From NCBI RefSeq assembly GCF_009208735.1, contig NZ_WFLJ01000016.1, positions 115,919 to 179,918 of the forward strand: a stretch of DNA of 64,000 nt, in the 5' to 3' direction. The position numbers and the translations under genes were made by a program. This stretch comes from Janthinobacterium rivuli. Lineage in GTDB: Bacteria; Pseudomonadota; Gammaproteobacteria; Burkholderiales; Burkholderiaceae_D. Shown here in pieces: positions 1 to 9,278 of this stretch. Below the pieces are notes generated by a model, which saw only the letters and a program-made list of their open reading frames with translations, was not told where the DNA came from and made no database searches. How positions within the stretch are numbered: the first letter of the stretch is position 1; each line of letters opens with the position of its first letter.

Positions 1-32
1 TCGCTGCCACCCCACGACCAGGAGAACGCACC

Positions 33-464
33 ATGAATACCGTATCGACCGCCCGTCTGTATGCGCTGCGCGCCATGTATCTGCTGGTCGTCCTGGGCCT
101 CGGCAGCGTGCTGTGGCCCGGCATCGTCACGCCGCACGCGCCGTGGGAGCTGGCGCGCGGCACCGTCAACTGCATGCTGGCCGCGTTCTCGCTGTTGTGC
201 CTGCTTGGCTTGCGCTACCCGCTGCAGATGCTGCCCCTGCTGCTGTGGGAAGCGCTGTGGAAGACCATCTGGCTGCTGCTCGTGCCGCTGCCGCAATGGC
301 TCAATGGCAACATCGATCCCGCCACCACGGCCACCGCCTTCGAATGCGCCTTTGTCGTGCTGGTGTACCTGGCCATTCCGTGGCGCCACGTCCATGCGCA
401 GTATGTTCTGAAGCCGGCCACGCCCTGGCGCCAGCTCAGGCAGCCTTGCGAAACGTCAAATTGA
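33..464 (+). CDS. Small four-helix inner membrane protein, unknown function
   Basis: A 143-residue protein made mostly of hydrophobic stretches, with about four predicted membrane helices (roughly residues 12-32, 45-62, 65-85 and 102-118) and a short polar C-terminus. An AGGAGAA sequence precedes the ATG at a good distance. It ends 29 bases inside the 3' end of the convergent alkB gene. I do not recognise the family and infer only that it sits in the inner membrane. Confidence 0.6.
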   Translation: MNTVSTARLYALRAMYLLVVLGLGSVLWPGIVTPHAPWELARGTVNCMLAAFSLLCLLGLRYPLQMLPLLLWEALWKTIWLLLVPLPQWLNGNIDPATTATAFECAFVVLVYLAIPWRHVHAQYVLKPATPWRQLRQPCETSN

Positions 465-1098
465 TGCGCTGCGCGCCCAGCAGCGCGTGTTCGCCCTCCT
501 TCAGCGGCGCCACGCCGTGGAAGCGCAGGCGGTCGGCGCCGCCCCACACCACCACGTCGCCGTGCAGCAGGCCGATGCGCGCCGCCTTGTCGGCCCGCTC
601 GGCGCCGCCGAACAGGAAGGTGGCGGGCAGCCCCATCGAGACGGAGACGATGGGCGCGTTGAAATCGCATTCGTCGCGGTCCTGGTGCAGGGCCATGCGC
701 GCGCCGGGCGCATAGCGGTTGACCAGGCAGGCGTCGGGGGTGAAGCCCGGATAGCCGGCTGCCAGCGCCGCCTCCTGTGCCAGGCGCAGGAATACGGGCG
801 GCATGGGCGGCCACGTAAGGCCGCTGGCCGGATCGTGCCGCGCATAGCGGTAGCCGCGCCCATCCGTGATCCAGCCCAGGGCGCCGCAATTGCTCATGGC
901 GACCGACATGCGCAAGCCGCCCGGCGTGGCCATGTGGCGCAGGGGCGCCGCCAGCACGATGGCGTCAAGCGCCGGCAGCACCTCGTGCAGATACGGCAGC
1001 GCGAAGCCGCGCAACAGGACCGACGCGGACGACCCGGGCACCAGCGGCGCGGGAGCGGCCGGGGCCTGGTCTTCATCGGCAAACAGGGACAGGTTCAT
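436..1098 (-). CDS. alkB: AlkB-type alkylated-DNA repair dioxygenase
   Basis: Fe(II)/2-oxoglutarate dioxygenase of 220 residues that oxidatively removes alkyl groups from 1-methyladenine and 3-methylcytosine in DNA. The HxD iron ligands are visible at H138/D140 (in ALHQDRDE), the distal ligand at H194 (in RFHGVAP), and the 2-oxoglutarate-binding arginines at about R211 and R217 (RINLTFR). Length and spacing match Escherichia coli AlkB. The frame stays open upstream to 1191, but the ATG at 1098 gives the family's normal N-terminus. No ada-type regulator is next to it. Confidence 0.93.
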   Translation of the reverse strand: MNLSLFADEDQAPAAPAPLVPGSSASVLLRGFALPYLHEVLPALDAIVLAAPLRHMATPGGLRMSVAMSNCGALGWITDGRGYRYARHDPASGLTWPPMPPVFLRLAQEAALAAGYPGFTPDACLVNRYAPGARMALHQDRDECDFNAPIVSVSMGLPATFLFGGAERADKAARIGLLHGDVVVWGGADRLRFHGVAPLKEGEHALLGAQRINLTFRKAA

Positions 1099-1192
1099 GC
1101 CAGCTATTGTAGGCCCGCCATGGAAAAAGCGCGCGCGACTGGCCCATGGTGCGCTACAGTAACGCTTCCAGCCACTACCACCCTCCTCCACG

Positions 1193-1675
1193 ATGGATCA
1201 TTACGCCGATTTGCTGCACACCCTCGCGCAGCAGGAAGAATCCCTGCAATTCGAACGCTTCGACAACGACGCCGCGCTGGCCGTGGGTCTGTGGATCGTC
1301 GAGGAAGTGCGCAAGCGGGGCAAGGCCGTCACCGTCAACATCACGCGCAACGGTCAAGTCCTGTTCCACCACGCCATGACGGGTGCCACGGCGGACCAGG
1401 CCGACTGGATACGCCGCAAGAACAACACGGTGCGGCGCTTTTGCCGCAGCTCCTACTACATGGGCATCTCGTACAAAAGCCGCGGCAGCACCTTCGAAGA
1501 CGTGAAATACCTTGATGACATCGAATACGCGGGCCACGGCGGCGCCTTCCCGCTGCTGATACGCGGGGTGGGACTGGTCGGCACGGTGACCGTTTCCGGC
1601 CTGGCGCAGGCGGACGACCACGCGCTGGTGGTGGCCGCGCTGCAGGCGCAGCTCGACACGCAGCCAATCACATAG
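1193..1675 (+). CDS. UPF0303 / heme-degrading-domain (DUF336, HbpS-like) protein
   Basis: A 160-residue cytosolic protein with the compact alpha/beta fold of the UPF0303 branch of the GlcG/HbpS family. Characteristic stretches include the central NTVRRFCRSSYYMG segment and the C-terminal GGAFPLLIRGVG followed by GTVTVSGL. Relatives bind small molecules or heme, but the biochemical role of this branch is unsettled. It starts 95 bases from the divergent alkB start and converges on the racemase gene, with stop codons almost touching at 1675/1676. Confidence 0.85.
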   Translation: MDHYADLLHTLAQQEESLQFERFDNDAALAVGLWIVEEVRKRGKAVTVNITRNGQVLFHHAMTGATADQADWIRRKNNTVRRFCRSSYYMGISYKSRGSTFEDVKYLDDIEYAGHGGAFPLLIRGVGLVGTVTVSGLAQADDHALVVAALQAQLDTQPIT

Positions 1676-2368
1676 TCAGGCCGCCAGCGCGCGGCGCAAG
1701 GCGGCACGCGCCAGCAAGCGCGTGGAATCGAGCGTCGGCAGCGGCGAGTTGGCGTCGCTGATGATCAGCGGGATTTCCGTGCAGCCGAGGATGACGGCGT
1801 CGCAGCCCTGCTCGCGCAAGCTGCCGATGATGGCCTGGAAGCGCGCCACGCTGCCCGGTTTGACCACGCCCGGCACCAGCTCTCCCATGATGATGCGGTT
1901 GATCTCGTCGCGCTCGTCCTCGCCCGGCCGCACGCATTCGATGCCGCGCGCGGCCAGCCTGTCCGGATACACGGCGCTGTCGACCAGCCAGCGCGTGCCC
2001 GTCAAGCCCACGCGTCGGTAAGCGCGCGCCGCCGCTTCGGCGGCCACGACGTCGGCGATATGCAGCCATGGCAGCGGCGAACGGGGCGCCATCAGCTCGA
2101 ATGCCTGGTGGATGGTGTTGTCGGGGCAGATCAGGAAATCGGCGCCGGCCGCGGCCAGCTTGCGTGCCGACGCCAGCATCAGTTCGGCCACGCCGGCCAG
2201 GTCGCCCGCGTCCAGGCAAGCCACATAGCGCGCCAGCGGCGGCGTGTGCAGCGTCACTTCCGGATGTTCATAGGCGCCCAGCGCATGCGCGCCCTCTTCG
2301 CAGATGGTGCGGTAGCACAGGGCCGCGCCTTCGGCCGAGCAGCCGACGATACCGATATGTTGGGTCAT
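1676..2368 (-). CDS. Aspartate/glutamate racemase family protein
   Basis: A 230-residue cofactor-independent racemase-fold protein. The two catalytic cysteines are present: C81 in LICPDNTIH and C196 in VILGCTEIPL, the latter being the family signature. The usual reaction is interconversion of D- and L-aspartate or a related amino acid; the substrate here cannot be told from sequence. The frame is open much further upstream, but that part overlaps the SDR gene in another frame, and the ATG at 2368 has an AAGGAAGAT ribosome site. It is last in a gntR-SDR-racemase operon, which suggests catabolism of an amino acid or hydroxy acid. Confidence 0.87.
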   Translation of the reverse strand: MTQHIGIVGCSAEGAALCYRTICEEGAHALGAYEHPEVTLHTPPLARYVACLDAGDLAGVAELMLASARKLAAAGADFLICPDNTIHQAFELMAPRSPLPWLHIADVVAAEAAARAYRRVGLTGTRWLVDSAVYPDRLAARGIECVRPGEDERDEINRIIMGELVPGVVKPGSVARFQAIIGSLREQGCDAVILGCTEIPLIISDANSPLPTLDSTRLLARAALRRALAA

Positions 2369-2385
2369 GCGATCTTCCTTTTCAA

Positions 2386-3153
2386 TCAAATGCGCTGGCC
2401 GCCGTCGATGGGAATTTCCGCGCCCGTGATGTACGAGGCGCGCTCGCTGCACAGGAACTCCACCAGATCGGCCACTTCGGCCGTCGTGCCCAGGCGGCGC
2501 AGGGGGATTTGCGTGTCGACGATGTGCGAGGTGCCGGGCGACAGAATGGCCGTGTCGATCTCGCCCGGCGCGATGGCGTTGACGCGCACGTTCAGCGGCG
2601 CCATGTCGTTGGCCATCTCGCGCGTCAGCGACGCCAGCGCCGCCTTCGAGCTGGCGTAGGCGGAACCGGCAAACGGGTGCACGCGGTAGCCGGCGATCGA
2701 GCACAGGTTCACGACGGCGCCATGCGCGTTCGACAATTCCTGCGCGAAGCCGCGCGTCAGGGCCAGCGGCGCGAAGAAATTCGTGTTGTACATTTCCTGC
2801 CACGTCTGCATATCGGTGGTGAGCGAATTGACGCGCGAGCCGCCCGGCCCCTTCGGCGACACGCCCGCATTGTTCACCAGCGCGTGCAATTTGGCGTCGC
2901 CCAGCATCGGGCGCAGCGTCTCGACCATCTGCCCGATCTGGCTCAGGTCCGACAAATCCATGCACACATGCGTGTTGCGCTCCTGGCTGCGCGGGCAGCC
3001 GCCCGGAATCGGGCTGCGCGAGACGGTGATGACGCGCCAGCCCAGGCTGCGAAAGCGCTCGGCCACGGCATGGCCGATGCCGCGGCTGGCGCCCGTGACG
3101 ATGGCGGTCTTCCGTTCGATTTTCTGTTCAATTTTTTGCTGGAGGTGCGTCAT
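2386..3153 (-). CDS. Short-chain dehydrogenase/reductase
   Basis: Classical SDR of 255 residues. It has the Rossmann motif TGASRGIG (20-27), the NNAG motif (94-97) and the catalytic S152, Y166-xxx-K170 (SAYASSK), and ends with the common DGGQRI. Such enzymes oxidise or reduce a hydroxyl or carbonyl group using NAD(P); the substrate is unknown. I chose the ATG at 3153, which has AGGTG-like sequence upstream and overlaps the end of the regulator gene by 26 bases; the frame is open to 3210. It lies in one operon with the GntR regulator and the racemase. Confidence 0.88.
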   Translation of the reverse strand: MTHLQQKIEQKIERKTAIVTGASRGIGHAVAERFRSLGWRVITVSRSPIPGGCPRSQERNTHVCMDLSDLSQIGQMVETLRPMLGDAKLHALVNNAGVSPKGPGGSRVNSLTTDMQTWQEMYNTNFFAPLALTRGFAQELSNAHGAVVNLCSIAGYRVHPFAGSAYASSKAALASLTREMANDMAPLNVRVNAIAPGEIDTAILSPGTSHIVDTQIPLRRLGTTAEVADLVEFLCSERASYITGAEIPIDGGQRI

Positions 3154-3856
3154 GTTCGTCCTTGTCTTGTTCGTTTGCGCCGGCGTGCATGCGCTCCTGG
3201 CGCATGACATAGGCCAGCATCTGCGTGCCGCCGTCGAGGATGTCCTGTTCGATGGCGCGCCGCGCGGCCGCGCTGTCGCGCTGGCGCAGCGCGCTGATGA
3301 TGGCGTGGTGGTGGCCCACCCGCATGTCGGGCGAAAAGCTGGCGTAGCCGGCGGCGATCAGGGGCGCCGTCTGCATCCACAAATGGTCGACGAAGCGTTT
3401 TAATGTCGGCATGCCGGCCGCCTGCGCCAGGCCCAGGTGAAACGCCTGGTTGCATTGCAGGGCCGCCGCCAGGTCGTGGCGGGCGATGGCCTCTTCATTC
3501 GCCTGCAGCAGGCGTTCCAGGTCGGCCAGGGTGGCGGCGTCGATGCGCTGCGCCGCCTCCGCCGCGCCCAGGCCTTCCAGCTCCAGACGCAGCGCGCGGA
3601 TTTCCAGGTAGCGCGCCACGCTCAGCACGGGCACGCGGAAGTCGCGCGGCGAGCGCAGCACCAGCGCCTCTTCCTGCACCAGCTGCAGCATGGCGTCGCG
3701 CACGGGCGTGACGCTGGTGCCCAGCTGCAGCGCCAGCTCGCGGATGCGCAGCCGGTCGTTCGGCTGAAAGCGCCCGGCCGCCAGCGCTTCGCGCAGCATG
3801 GCGTACACGGACTTGCCCAGGTTGACGTGCACCAGACTGTCCAATGGATGGTTCAT
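3128..3856 (-). CDS. GntR-family (FadR/FCD subfamily) transcriptional regulator
   Basis: A 242-residue regulator with an N-terminal winged helix (about 15-75, with RIRELALQLGTSVTPVRDAM typical of GntR) and a C-terminal all-helical FCD ligand-binding domain (about 90-220), including histidines in HLGLAQAAG and VGHHHAIISAL that usually bind a metal and a carboxylate effector. It heads the operon with the SDR and racemase, which are its probable targets. The 26-base overlap with the SDR gene implies translational coupling. Confidence 0.88.
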   Translation of the reverse strand: MNHPLDSLVHVNLGKSVYAMLREALAAGRFQPNDRLRIRELALQLGTSVTPVRDAMLQLVQEEALVLRSPRDFRVPVLSVARYLEIRALRLELEGLGAAEAAQRIDAATLADLERLLQANEEAIARHDLAAALQCNQAFHLGLAQAAGMPTLKRFVDHLWMQTAPLIAAGYASFSPDMRVGHHHAIISALRQRDSAAARRAIEQDILDGGTQMLAYVMRQERMHAGANEQDKDEHDAPPAKN

Positions 3857-3992
3857 GCGTGTTTTTGATCGTTGAGAAATTATGATGCATCATACATCAA
3901 TGGGAAAAACAGTGTTTTTGCAGGTGTGCGCGGCAGACAGAAAGCGCCGCGAGACCGTACAATCAACCGCCACCGTATCGAAAGGAGCGCAA

Positions 3993-4433
3993 TTGAACTG
4001 GGACTATCCGCACGCCCACACCCTGCCCGTCACGCCCGAAGCGGGCGACATCGACGGCTTGCAGCACACGAATAACGCCGTCTACGTGCGCTGGTGCGAG
4101 CATATCGCCTGGCACCACTCGGCGACCCTGGGGCTGGACCTGGACGACTACCGGCGCCTGGACCGGGCCATGGCGATCCGCCGCGGCGAATACGATTACC
4201 TGCTGCCGACGCGGGCCGGCGAAGCGCTGACCCTGGCCACCTGGCTGTGCGCCAGCGATGGCCGTTCCAGCATGGAGCGGCGCTTCCAGCTGATCCGCGA
4301 CAGCGACGGCGCCACCGTCGTGCGTGGACGCTGGGACTTGATCTGCATCGAGTTGAGCAGCGGCCGCGCGCGCCGCCTGCCGCCCGAGTTCCTGGCCACG
4401 TACGAACCGGCCATCGTCGCGGCCGGCGCGTAA
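3993..4433 (+). CDS. Hotdog-fold acyl-CoA thioesterase, TTG start
   Basis: Thioesterase of the 4-hydroxybenzoyl-CoA thioesterase type, 146 residues from the chosen start. The motif GDIDGLQHTNNAVYVRWCEH carries the expected acidic and asparagine positions for thioester cleavage, and the rest matches the hotdog fold. The frame is open from 3882, but that N-terminus is unlike the family. A strong AAAGGAG at 3981-3987 lies just before TTG at 3993, which I take as the start. The substrate acyl-CoA is unknown. It is divergent from the gntR operon. Confidence 0.85.
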   Translation: MNWDYPHAHTLPVTPEAGDIDGLQHTNNAVYVRWCEHIAWHHSATLGLDLDDYRRLDRAMAIRRGEYDYLLPTRAGEALTLATWLCASDGRSSMERRFQLIRDSDGATVVRGRWDLICIELSSGRARRLPPEFLATYEPAIVAAGA

Positions 4434-4586
4434 AAACGGATGCCTGGAGCGCCGTTTTGCGCGCCGTTCGGCGAAGATACGGGGCTTTTCTTGCGCCCCC
4501 GCAGTGCAACATGCATTTCGCTCCTGCTTTGCCCGTCCATGCTTTAGAATCAGCGACCTCAGCCCCGTAAAAACAGGACAAAACAT

Positions 4587-5951
4587 ATGACGGCAGTCGG
4601 GAATACCGAACCACAAGAGCTCAAGCGCGGCCTGAAAAGCCGCCACATCCAGCTCATCGCCCTGGGCGGCGCCATCGGCACCGGCCTGTTTCTGGGCATC
4701 GCGCAAACCATCAAGATGGCCGGCCCCTCGGTACTGCTCGGCTATGGCATCGCCGGCGTCATCGCCTTCCTGATCATGCGCCAGCTGGGCGAGATGGTGG
4801 TCGACGAACCCGTCGCCGGCTCCTTCAGCTATTTTGCCGACAAATACTGCGGCCACCTGCCCGGCTTCCTGTCGGGCTGGAATTACTGGGTGCTGTATGT
4901 GCTCGTCAGCATGGCCGAACTGACGGCCGTCGGCATCTACGTGCAGTATTGGTGGCCGGGCGTGCCGACCTGGGTCTCGGCGCTCATCTTCTTTTGCGTC
5001 ATCAACGCCATCAGCCTGCTCAATGTGAAGGCCTTCGGCGAGATGGAATTCTGGTTCGCCCTCGTCAAGGTGGTCGCCATCATCGGCATGATCGTCTTCG
5101 GCGCGTATCTGCTGGCCTCCGGCGACGCGGGCCCGCAGGCGTCCGTGGCCAACCTGTGGCAGCACGGCGGCTTCTTCCCGAATGGCTGGCAGGGGCTGAT
5201 GATGGCCATGGCCGTCATCATGTTCTCGTTCGGCGGCCTGGAACTCGTCGGCATCACGGCGGCCGAGGCGGACGATCCGAGCACGACGATTCCGCGCGCC
5301 ACCAACCAGGCCATCTACCGCATCCTGATCTTTTACATCGGCGCGCTCGGCATCCTGCTGTCGCTGTACCCGTGGCAAAACGTCGTCACCGGCGGCAGCC
5401 CCTTCGTGCTGATCTTCCATGCGCTCGACAGCAACCTGGTGGCTACGGCCCTGAACGTGGTGGTGCTGACGGCCGCCCTGTCCGTGTATAACAGCGGCGT
5501 GTACTGCAACACGCGCATGCTGTTCGGCCTGGCCAAGCAAGGCAATGCGCCGCGCGCGCTGCTGCACCTGAACCGCCGCGGCGTGCCGCTGGTGGCCCTG
5601 GGCGTCTCGGCCCTGGCGACGGGCGCCTGCGTGGTGGTCAATTACTTCATGCCGGGCGAAGCGTTCGAAGTGCTGATGGGACTCGTGGTGTCGGCGCTGA
5701 TCATCAACTGGGCCATGATCAGCTGGATCCACCTGCGCTTCCGCGCGCAGAAAAAAATCGAAGGCAAGACGACCCTGTTCCAGAGCCTGGGCTACCCGTT
5801 CACCAACTACCTGTGCCTGGCCTTCCTGGCCGGCATCCTGGTGATCATGTACCTGACGCCGGGCCTGCGCATCTCCGTCTACCTGATCCCCGTGTGGCTC
5901 GCCGCGCTGGGCGTCGGTTACTGGATCAAGCAAAGCAAGGCCAAAGCGTAA
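4587..5951 (+). CDS. Amino acid permease (APC superfamily, AAT family)
   Basis: A 454-residue inner membrane transporter with about 12 helices. It begins with the AAT-family pattern LKRGLKSRHIQLIALGGAIG followed by TGLFLG, and has the usual glutamate-bearing segment RQLGEMVVDEPVAGSFSYFA. Such proteins import amino acids by proton symport. It resembles the branch that includes proline-specific and GABA permeases, but I cannot fix the substrate. It is monocistronic and followed by a clear intrinsic terminator. Confidence 0.88.
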   Translation: MTAVGNTEPQELKRGLKSRHIQLIALGGAIGTGLFLGIAQTIKMAGPSVLLGYGIAGVIAFLIMRQLGEMVVDEPVAGSFSYFADKYCGHLPGFLSGWNYWVLYVLVSMAELTAVGIYVQYWWPGVPTWVSALIFFCVINAISLLNVKAFGEMEFWFALVKVVAIIGMIVFGAYLLASGDAGPQASVANLWQHGGFFPNGWQGLMMAMAVIMFSFGGLELVGITAAEADDPSTTIPRATNQAIYRILIFYIGALGILLSLYPWQNVVTGGSPFVLIFHALDSNLVATALNVVVLTAALSVYNSGVYCNTRMLFGLAKQGNAPRALLHLNRRGVPLVALGVSALATGACVVVNYFMPGEAFEVLMGLVVSALIINWAMISWIHLRFRAQKKIEGKTTLFQSLGYPFTNYLCLAFLAGILVIMYLTPGLRISVYLIPVWLAALGVGYWIKQSKAKA

Positions 5952-5972
5952 GCTGTTTGCGCCGCATCAAAC

Positions 5973-6002
5973 AAAAAGCCCGTCTTCGCAGACGGGCTTT
6001 TT
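5973..6002 (+). terminator. Intrinsic terminator after the amino acid permease
   Basis: GC-rich perfect inverted repeat AAGCCCGTC / GACGGGCTT around a short TTCGCA loop, flanked by A5 on the left and T5 on the right. It can work in both directions and so also serves the convergent gene that ends at 6030. Confidence 0.92.
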
Positions 6003-6029
6003 GCATTCAACGCGGTCTCGCGCCTATTT

Positions 6030-7646
6030 CTAAACGGCGGCGGTCTCGCCCTCTTCCGGCAACAGGTCGGCTTGCCACAGGCTGATGGTCTGGCCCGCAT
6101 ACGATTGCAGCAGCACGTCGTCGCTCAAGGTCAGCATCGCCTGCTGGCGCTGCTCCGCCTTCTTCTCGGGCGTCATGCCCAGCTCGCCCGTCCGATACGG
6201 CCCCAGCACGGGCAGCAAATCGCGCAGCACGGAATAATTGCCCGGCGTGGTCTTGTCCGATTCCAGCTTGCCCAGGAAATATTTCATGACATGCTCGGAC
6301 TGATTGGCCTCCTGCCGCAGGCTCGCCTTGACCATCTTGCCATCCTTGTAGGCCACCTGCGCGTCGCTGCTGGCCGTATCCTCGATCTGGTGGTAGGTAT
6401 AGTTCTGCGATTCCGTGTTGGCCGTCAGTCGCAGCGGCACGCCGGGGACGAGCGTCTGATGGAAGCTGGCGCTCAGCTTCGATTGCTGTTGCTGCCGCAG
6501 CGACCGCGCGTCCTGGCTGGCGCCGGCCTGCTCCGTCTTTTGCGACACTTCATAATTGAAGCCATCCTTTTCCGTGCTGCGCATGGGATTGCTGAATTTC
6601 ACTGCTTGCGACACGGAGGCGCTGAAATCGGCCAGCCCCGTGAGGATGGACTTGTCCTCGGCCGCCAGGCGCCACTTGCCCGTCTCGGGACTGTCCGTGG
6701 CCGCTTGCGGCGCGGCGGTATTGCTGTGCAAGGCAGTGAAACCATCCTTGAGCATGGCCACCAGGCCCGCGTCGCCATGGCCGCGCGACGCGGCCTGGTC
6801 GAATTGCTTCATATAACTGTCCAGCGCCTTGGCTTGCCGTTCGCGGCTGCCCAGGGTATTGAGCGCGCTGGCGTCGACCTTCAGGTCCAGGCTGCCGGCC
6901 ACGCCGCTGAAGCTGACCTTGCGCTGCGCGCCATCGGCCTGGAAATCCAGGGTTTGAATACTTTCCGGCTCGCCGCGCACCTTGACTTCCGCATGCAGCT
7001 TCACCGATTCCAGCACTTTCTGGTCGAACTGCATCAAGCCTTCGAGCTTGAGTTTCGGCGTACTCTGTCCCATGCCGTCGATGGCTTCCTGAAAACCTTT
7101 CGCCAGCTCGCCCAGGGCGCTCGCTTCAGCGTCGCTGAGGTCGCCGCTGGTCGTCATGTTTACGGCCAGGCCATCGCCCTGGCTGTCGAGCGACAGCTTG
7201 ACTTCCACGCCGCTCTTGGTGGTGATGCTGAGGGAAACCCGGTCTTCGCCATTGCCATGCAGGCTGCCCGGCGCGATGCCGGACGCCGCATAGATGTTCG
7301 GCGTGGTGCTCGGCGGCGGCTGACGCATCGCCTGCGAGAAATTGTAGTTTCCCAGCTTGGCTTGTCCCAGCATGGCCGCGCCCAGTCCGCTGAAGCGGCC
7401 GCCAAACGCAAACGACGAGAAACTCTTCGTCATCGCCTCGCTGACCTTGTCGCGCGTTGCGCTTTCCCACACCATCGGTGGTTTCACCAACGCCGCCGGC
7501 GTGCTGTCGTTCACGCTCTCCGGGCTGAGAGCGACGATGGTGGACGGCGTGGGTGCGGGCGGCGGCGCCTGCGTGCGATTCGGCGTGACGGCGGAGGCCC
7601 GCGACGGGGTGCTATTCCAGCTGGAAAGTGGAGAAATGGAAATCAT
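6030..7646 (-). CDS. Unrecognised 538-residue protein with proline-rich N-terminus
   Basis: I do not recognise this protein. Residues 1-60 are rich in Pro, Ser, Thr and Ala with no signal peptide or membrane helix. The rest is polar, with beta-rich stretches (VSLSITTKSGVEVKLSLDS, VSFSGVAGSLDLKVDASAL) and several helices rich in Gln and Lys. The ATG at 7646 has AAGGTGACAG upstream; an in-frame extension to 7718 is less likely. It is monocistronic, convergent with the permease and divergent from the diguanylate cyclase. The overall look is that of soluble proteins secreted without a Sec signal or of cytosolic structural proteins, but this is impression only. Confidence 0.7.
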   Translation of the reverse strand: MISISPLSSWNSTPSRASAVTPNRTQAPPPAPTPSTIVALSPESVNDSTPAALVKPPMVWESATRDKVSEAMTKSFSSFAFGGRFSGLGAAMLGQAKLGNYNFSQAMRQPPPSTTPNIYAASGIAPGSLHGNGEDRVSLSITTKSGVEVKLSLDSQGDGLAVNMTTSGDLSDAEASALGELAKGFQEAIDGMGQSTPKLKLEGLMQFDQKVLESVKLHAEVKVRGEPESIQTLDFQADGAQRKVSFSGVAGSLDLKVDASALNTLGSRERQAKALDSYMKQFDQAASRGHGDAGLVAMLKDGFTALHSNTAAPQAATDSPETGKWRLAAEDKSILTGLADFSASVSQAVKFSNPMRSTEKDGFNYEVSQKTEQAGASQDARSLRQQQQSKLSASFHQTLVPGVPLRLTANTESQNYTYHQIEDTASSDAQVAYKDGKMVKASLRQEANQSEHVMKYFLGKLESDKTTPGNYSVLRDLLPVLGPYRTGELGMTPEKKAEQRQQAMLTLSDDVLLQSYAGQTISLWQADLLPEEGETAAV

Positions 7647-7902
7647 GGCGCTGTCACCTTGCAAGTGGCGGAAAGAGGCATCATAAAATATCGATATGGT
7701 TAATTTTTTTGCAATCACCTGGCGCCAGGCAAACCTTGCGTCACGTTATCTAGCGTGGTGGCAAGTACTGCATGGCAATACTGCATTAACGGCAAGAAAC
7801 GGCAAAGCATGAGCGTCGGGTAAATGAAACATTTTCATGCCGCCGGCCTTGCCGACCCCAACAAGTTGAATCACTGCCGGGAATGTCCATTAAAATGCCA
7901 CC

Positions 7903-9246
7903 ATGGAACATAAGATTCTGCGCGCCCCGCTGGCCAGCTTTACCGACTTGTTGCTCGACGCCGTGTGCATGGTCGACGTGGACGGACGCTTCGTCTTCGT
8001 CAGCGCCGCCTGCGAACGCATCTTCGGCTACACGCAGCAGGAAATGGTCGGCAAGCAGATGCTCGACATGGTCGCCCCGGCCGACCGCGCCCGCACCCTG
8101 GCCGCCGCGCGCGCCATCATGGATGGCCATGCGCAGACGCACTTTGAAAACCGCTACGTGCGCAAGGATGGCAGCCTGGCGCACATCATGTGGTCGGCCC
8201 GCTGGTCCGCCGCCGACCAGTTGCGCGTGGCGGTGGCGCGCGACATCACCTTGCTGAAACAGGCGCAGGCAAAGCAGGCTGCGCTGTACGCCATTTCCGA
8301 AGCCATGCAGGCGACGCAGGACTTGCCCGCCTTGCTGCATTGCATCCAGCACATCATCGGCGAACACTTGCCGACGCACAGCCTGACCTTGCTGCTGCAT
8401 GACGAACACGGCATCCAGCCGCCCATCACCTGCCACGCGGACGACAGCGCGCCACAGCCGACCTCGTCCCTGGCCAGCCTGCTGTGCGACGAAGTCCTGC
8501 GCAGCGGCCGTCCCCTGCTACTGCAGGCGGGACAACTGGCCGGCCTGCCGGCGGCGCTGCAAACGGCGGCCGGCGCCCTGTCCTCGTGCTGGCTGGGCGT
8601 GCCGCTGTATTCCTCGCTGGGCAGCATCGGCGTGCTGGCCTTGCAAGGCGAGCAGGCTGCCGTCATCGGCACGGAGCAAGACCTGGATTTGCTGCAGTTC
8701 GTTGCCAAGCAACTTGCCACCGCCATCGAGCGCCGGCAGTTGCAGACGCAAATGCAGTTCATGGCCATGCACGATGAGCTGACACGCCTGCCGAACCGCC
8801 GCCTGTTCCACGACCGCCTGCACACGGCGTTCGCGCGCGCGCACCGCCAGGAAGGCCGGCTGTCGCTGCTGTTCCTGGACTTGAACAACTTCAAGCGGGT
8901 CAACGACGAGCACGGCCATGCCTGCGGCGACCTGCTGCTGCAAACGGTGGCGAGCCGCCTGCGCGATTGCATGCGCGAAACCGACACCCTGGCCAGGATG
9001 GGCGGCGATGAATTCGTCGTGCTTCTGGAAAGCAATGTCACGCCGGCGGACGTCAAGCTGATCGAGCAAAAGATCCACGCGGCCCTGGCCGCGCCGCTGC
9101 ACCTGGGCGACGGGCAGTCATTGCAGATCGCCGTCAGCATCGGCGTGGCCCACTACCCGGAAGATGGCGATAGCATGCAACTGCTGCTGCGCCATGCGGA
9201 CCGGGCCATGTACGCCTCAAAAATGCTGGCCACCGCCTCGCGCTAG
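7903..9246 (+). CDS. PAS-GAF-GGDEF diguanylate cyclase
   Basis: A 447-residue soluble signalling enzyme that makes cyclic di-GMP from two GTP. An N-terminal PAS domain (about 10-125, with FVFVSAACERIFGY) is followed by a GAF domain (about 140-275) and a GGDEF domain (about 285-445). The active-site motif is intact as GGDEF at 367-371 and the inhibitory RxxD site is present as RETD at 358-361, so feedback inhibition by product is expected. There is no membrane segment and no EAL domain, so it senses a cytosolic signal. It is divergent from the unknown protein before it. Confidence 0.92.
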   Translation: MEHKILRAPLASFTDLLLDAVCMVDVDGRFVFVSAACERIFGYTQQEMVGKQMLDMVAPADRARTLAAARAIMDGHAQTHFENRYVRKDGSLAHIMWSARWSAADQLRVAVARDITLLKQAQAKQAALYAISEAMQATQDLPALLHCIQHIIGEHLPTHSLTLLLHDEHGIQPPITCHADDSAPQPTSSLASLLCDEVLRSGRPLLLQAGQLAGLPAALQTAAGALSSCWLGVPLYSSLGSIGVLALQGEQAAVIGTEQDLDLLQFVAKQLATAIERRQLQTQMQFMAMHDELTRLPNRRLFHDRLHTAFARAHRQEGRLSLLFLDLNNFKRVNDEHGHACGDLLLQTVASRLRDCMRETDTLARMGGDEFVVLLESNVTPADVKLIEQKIHAALAAPLHLGDGQSLQIAVSIGVAHYPEDGDSMQLLLRHADRAMYASKMLATASR

Positions 9247-9278
9247 CGGGCGCCTGCCCTCCTGGCGACAGTGCCCCC

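Noticed and set aside
3963..5933. 656-residue open frame on the minus strand across the thioesterase and amino acid permease genes
   Set aside because: It is antisense to two genes with clear families; its product is a low-complexity His/Gln/Asp/Arg-rich sequence typical of reverse-frame reading in high-GC DNA.
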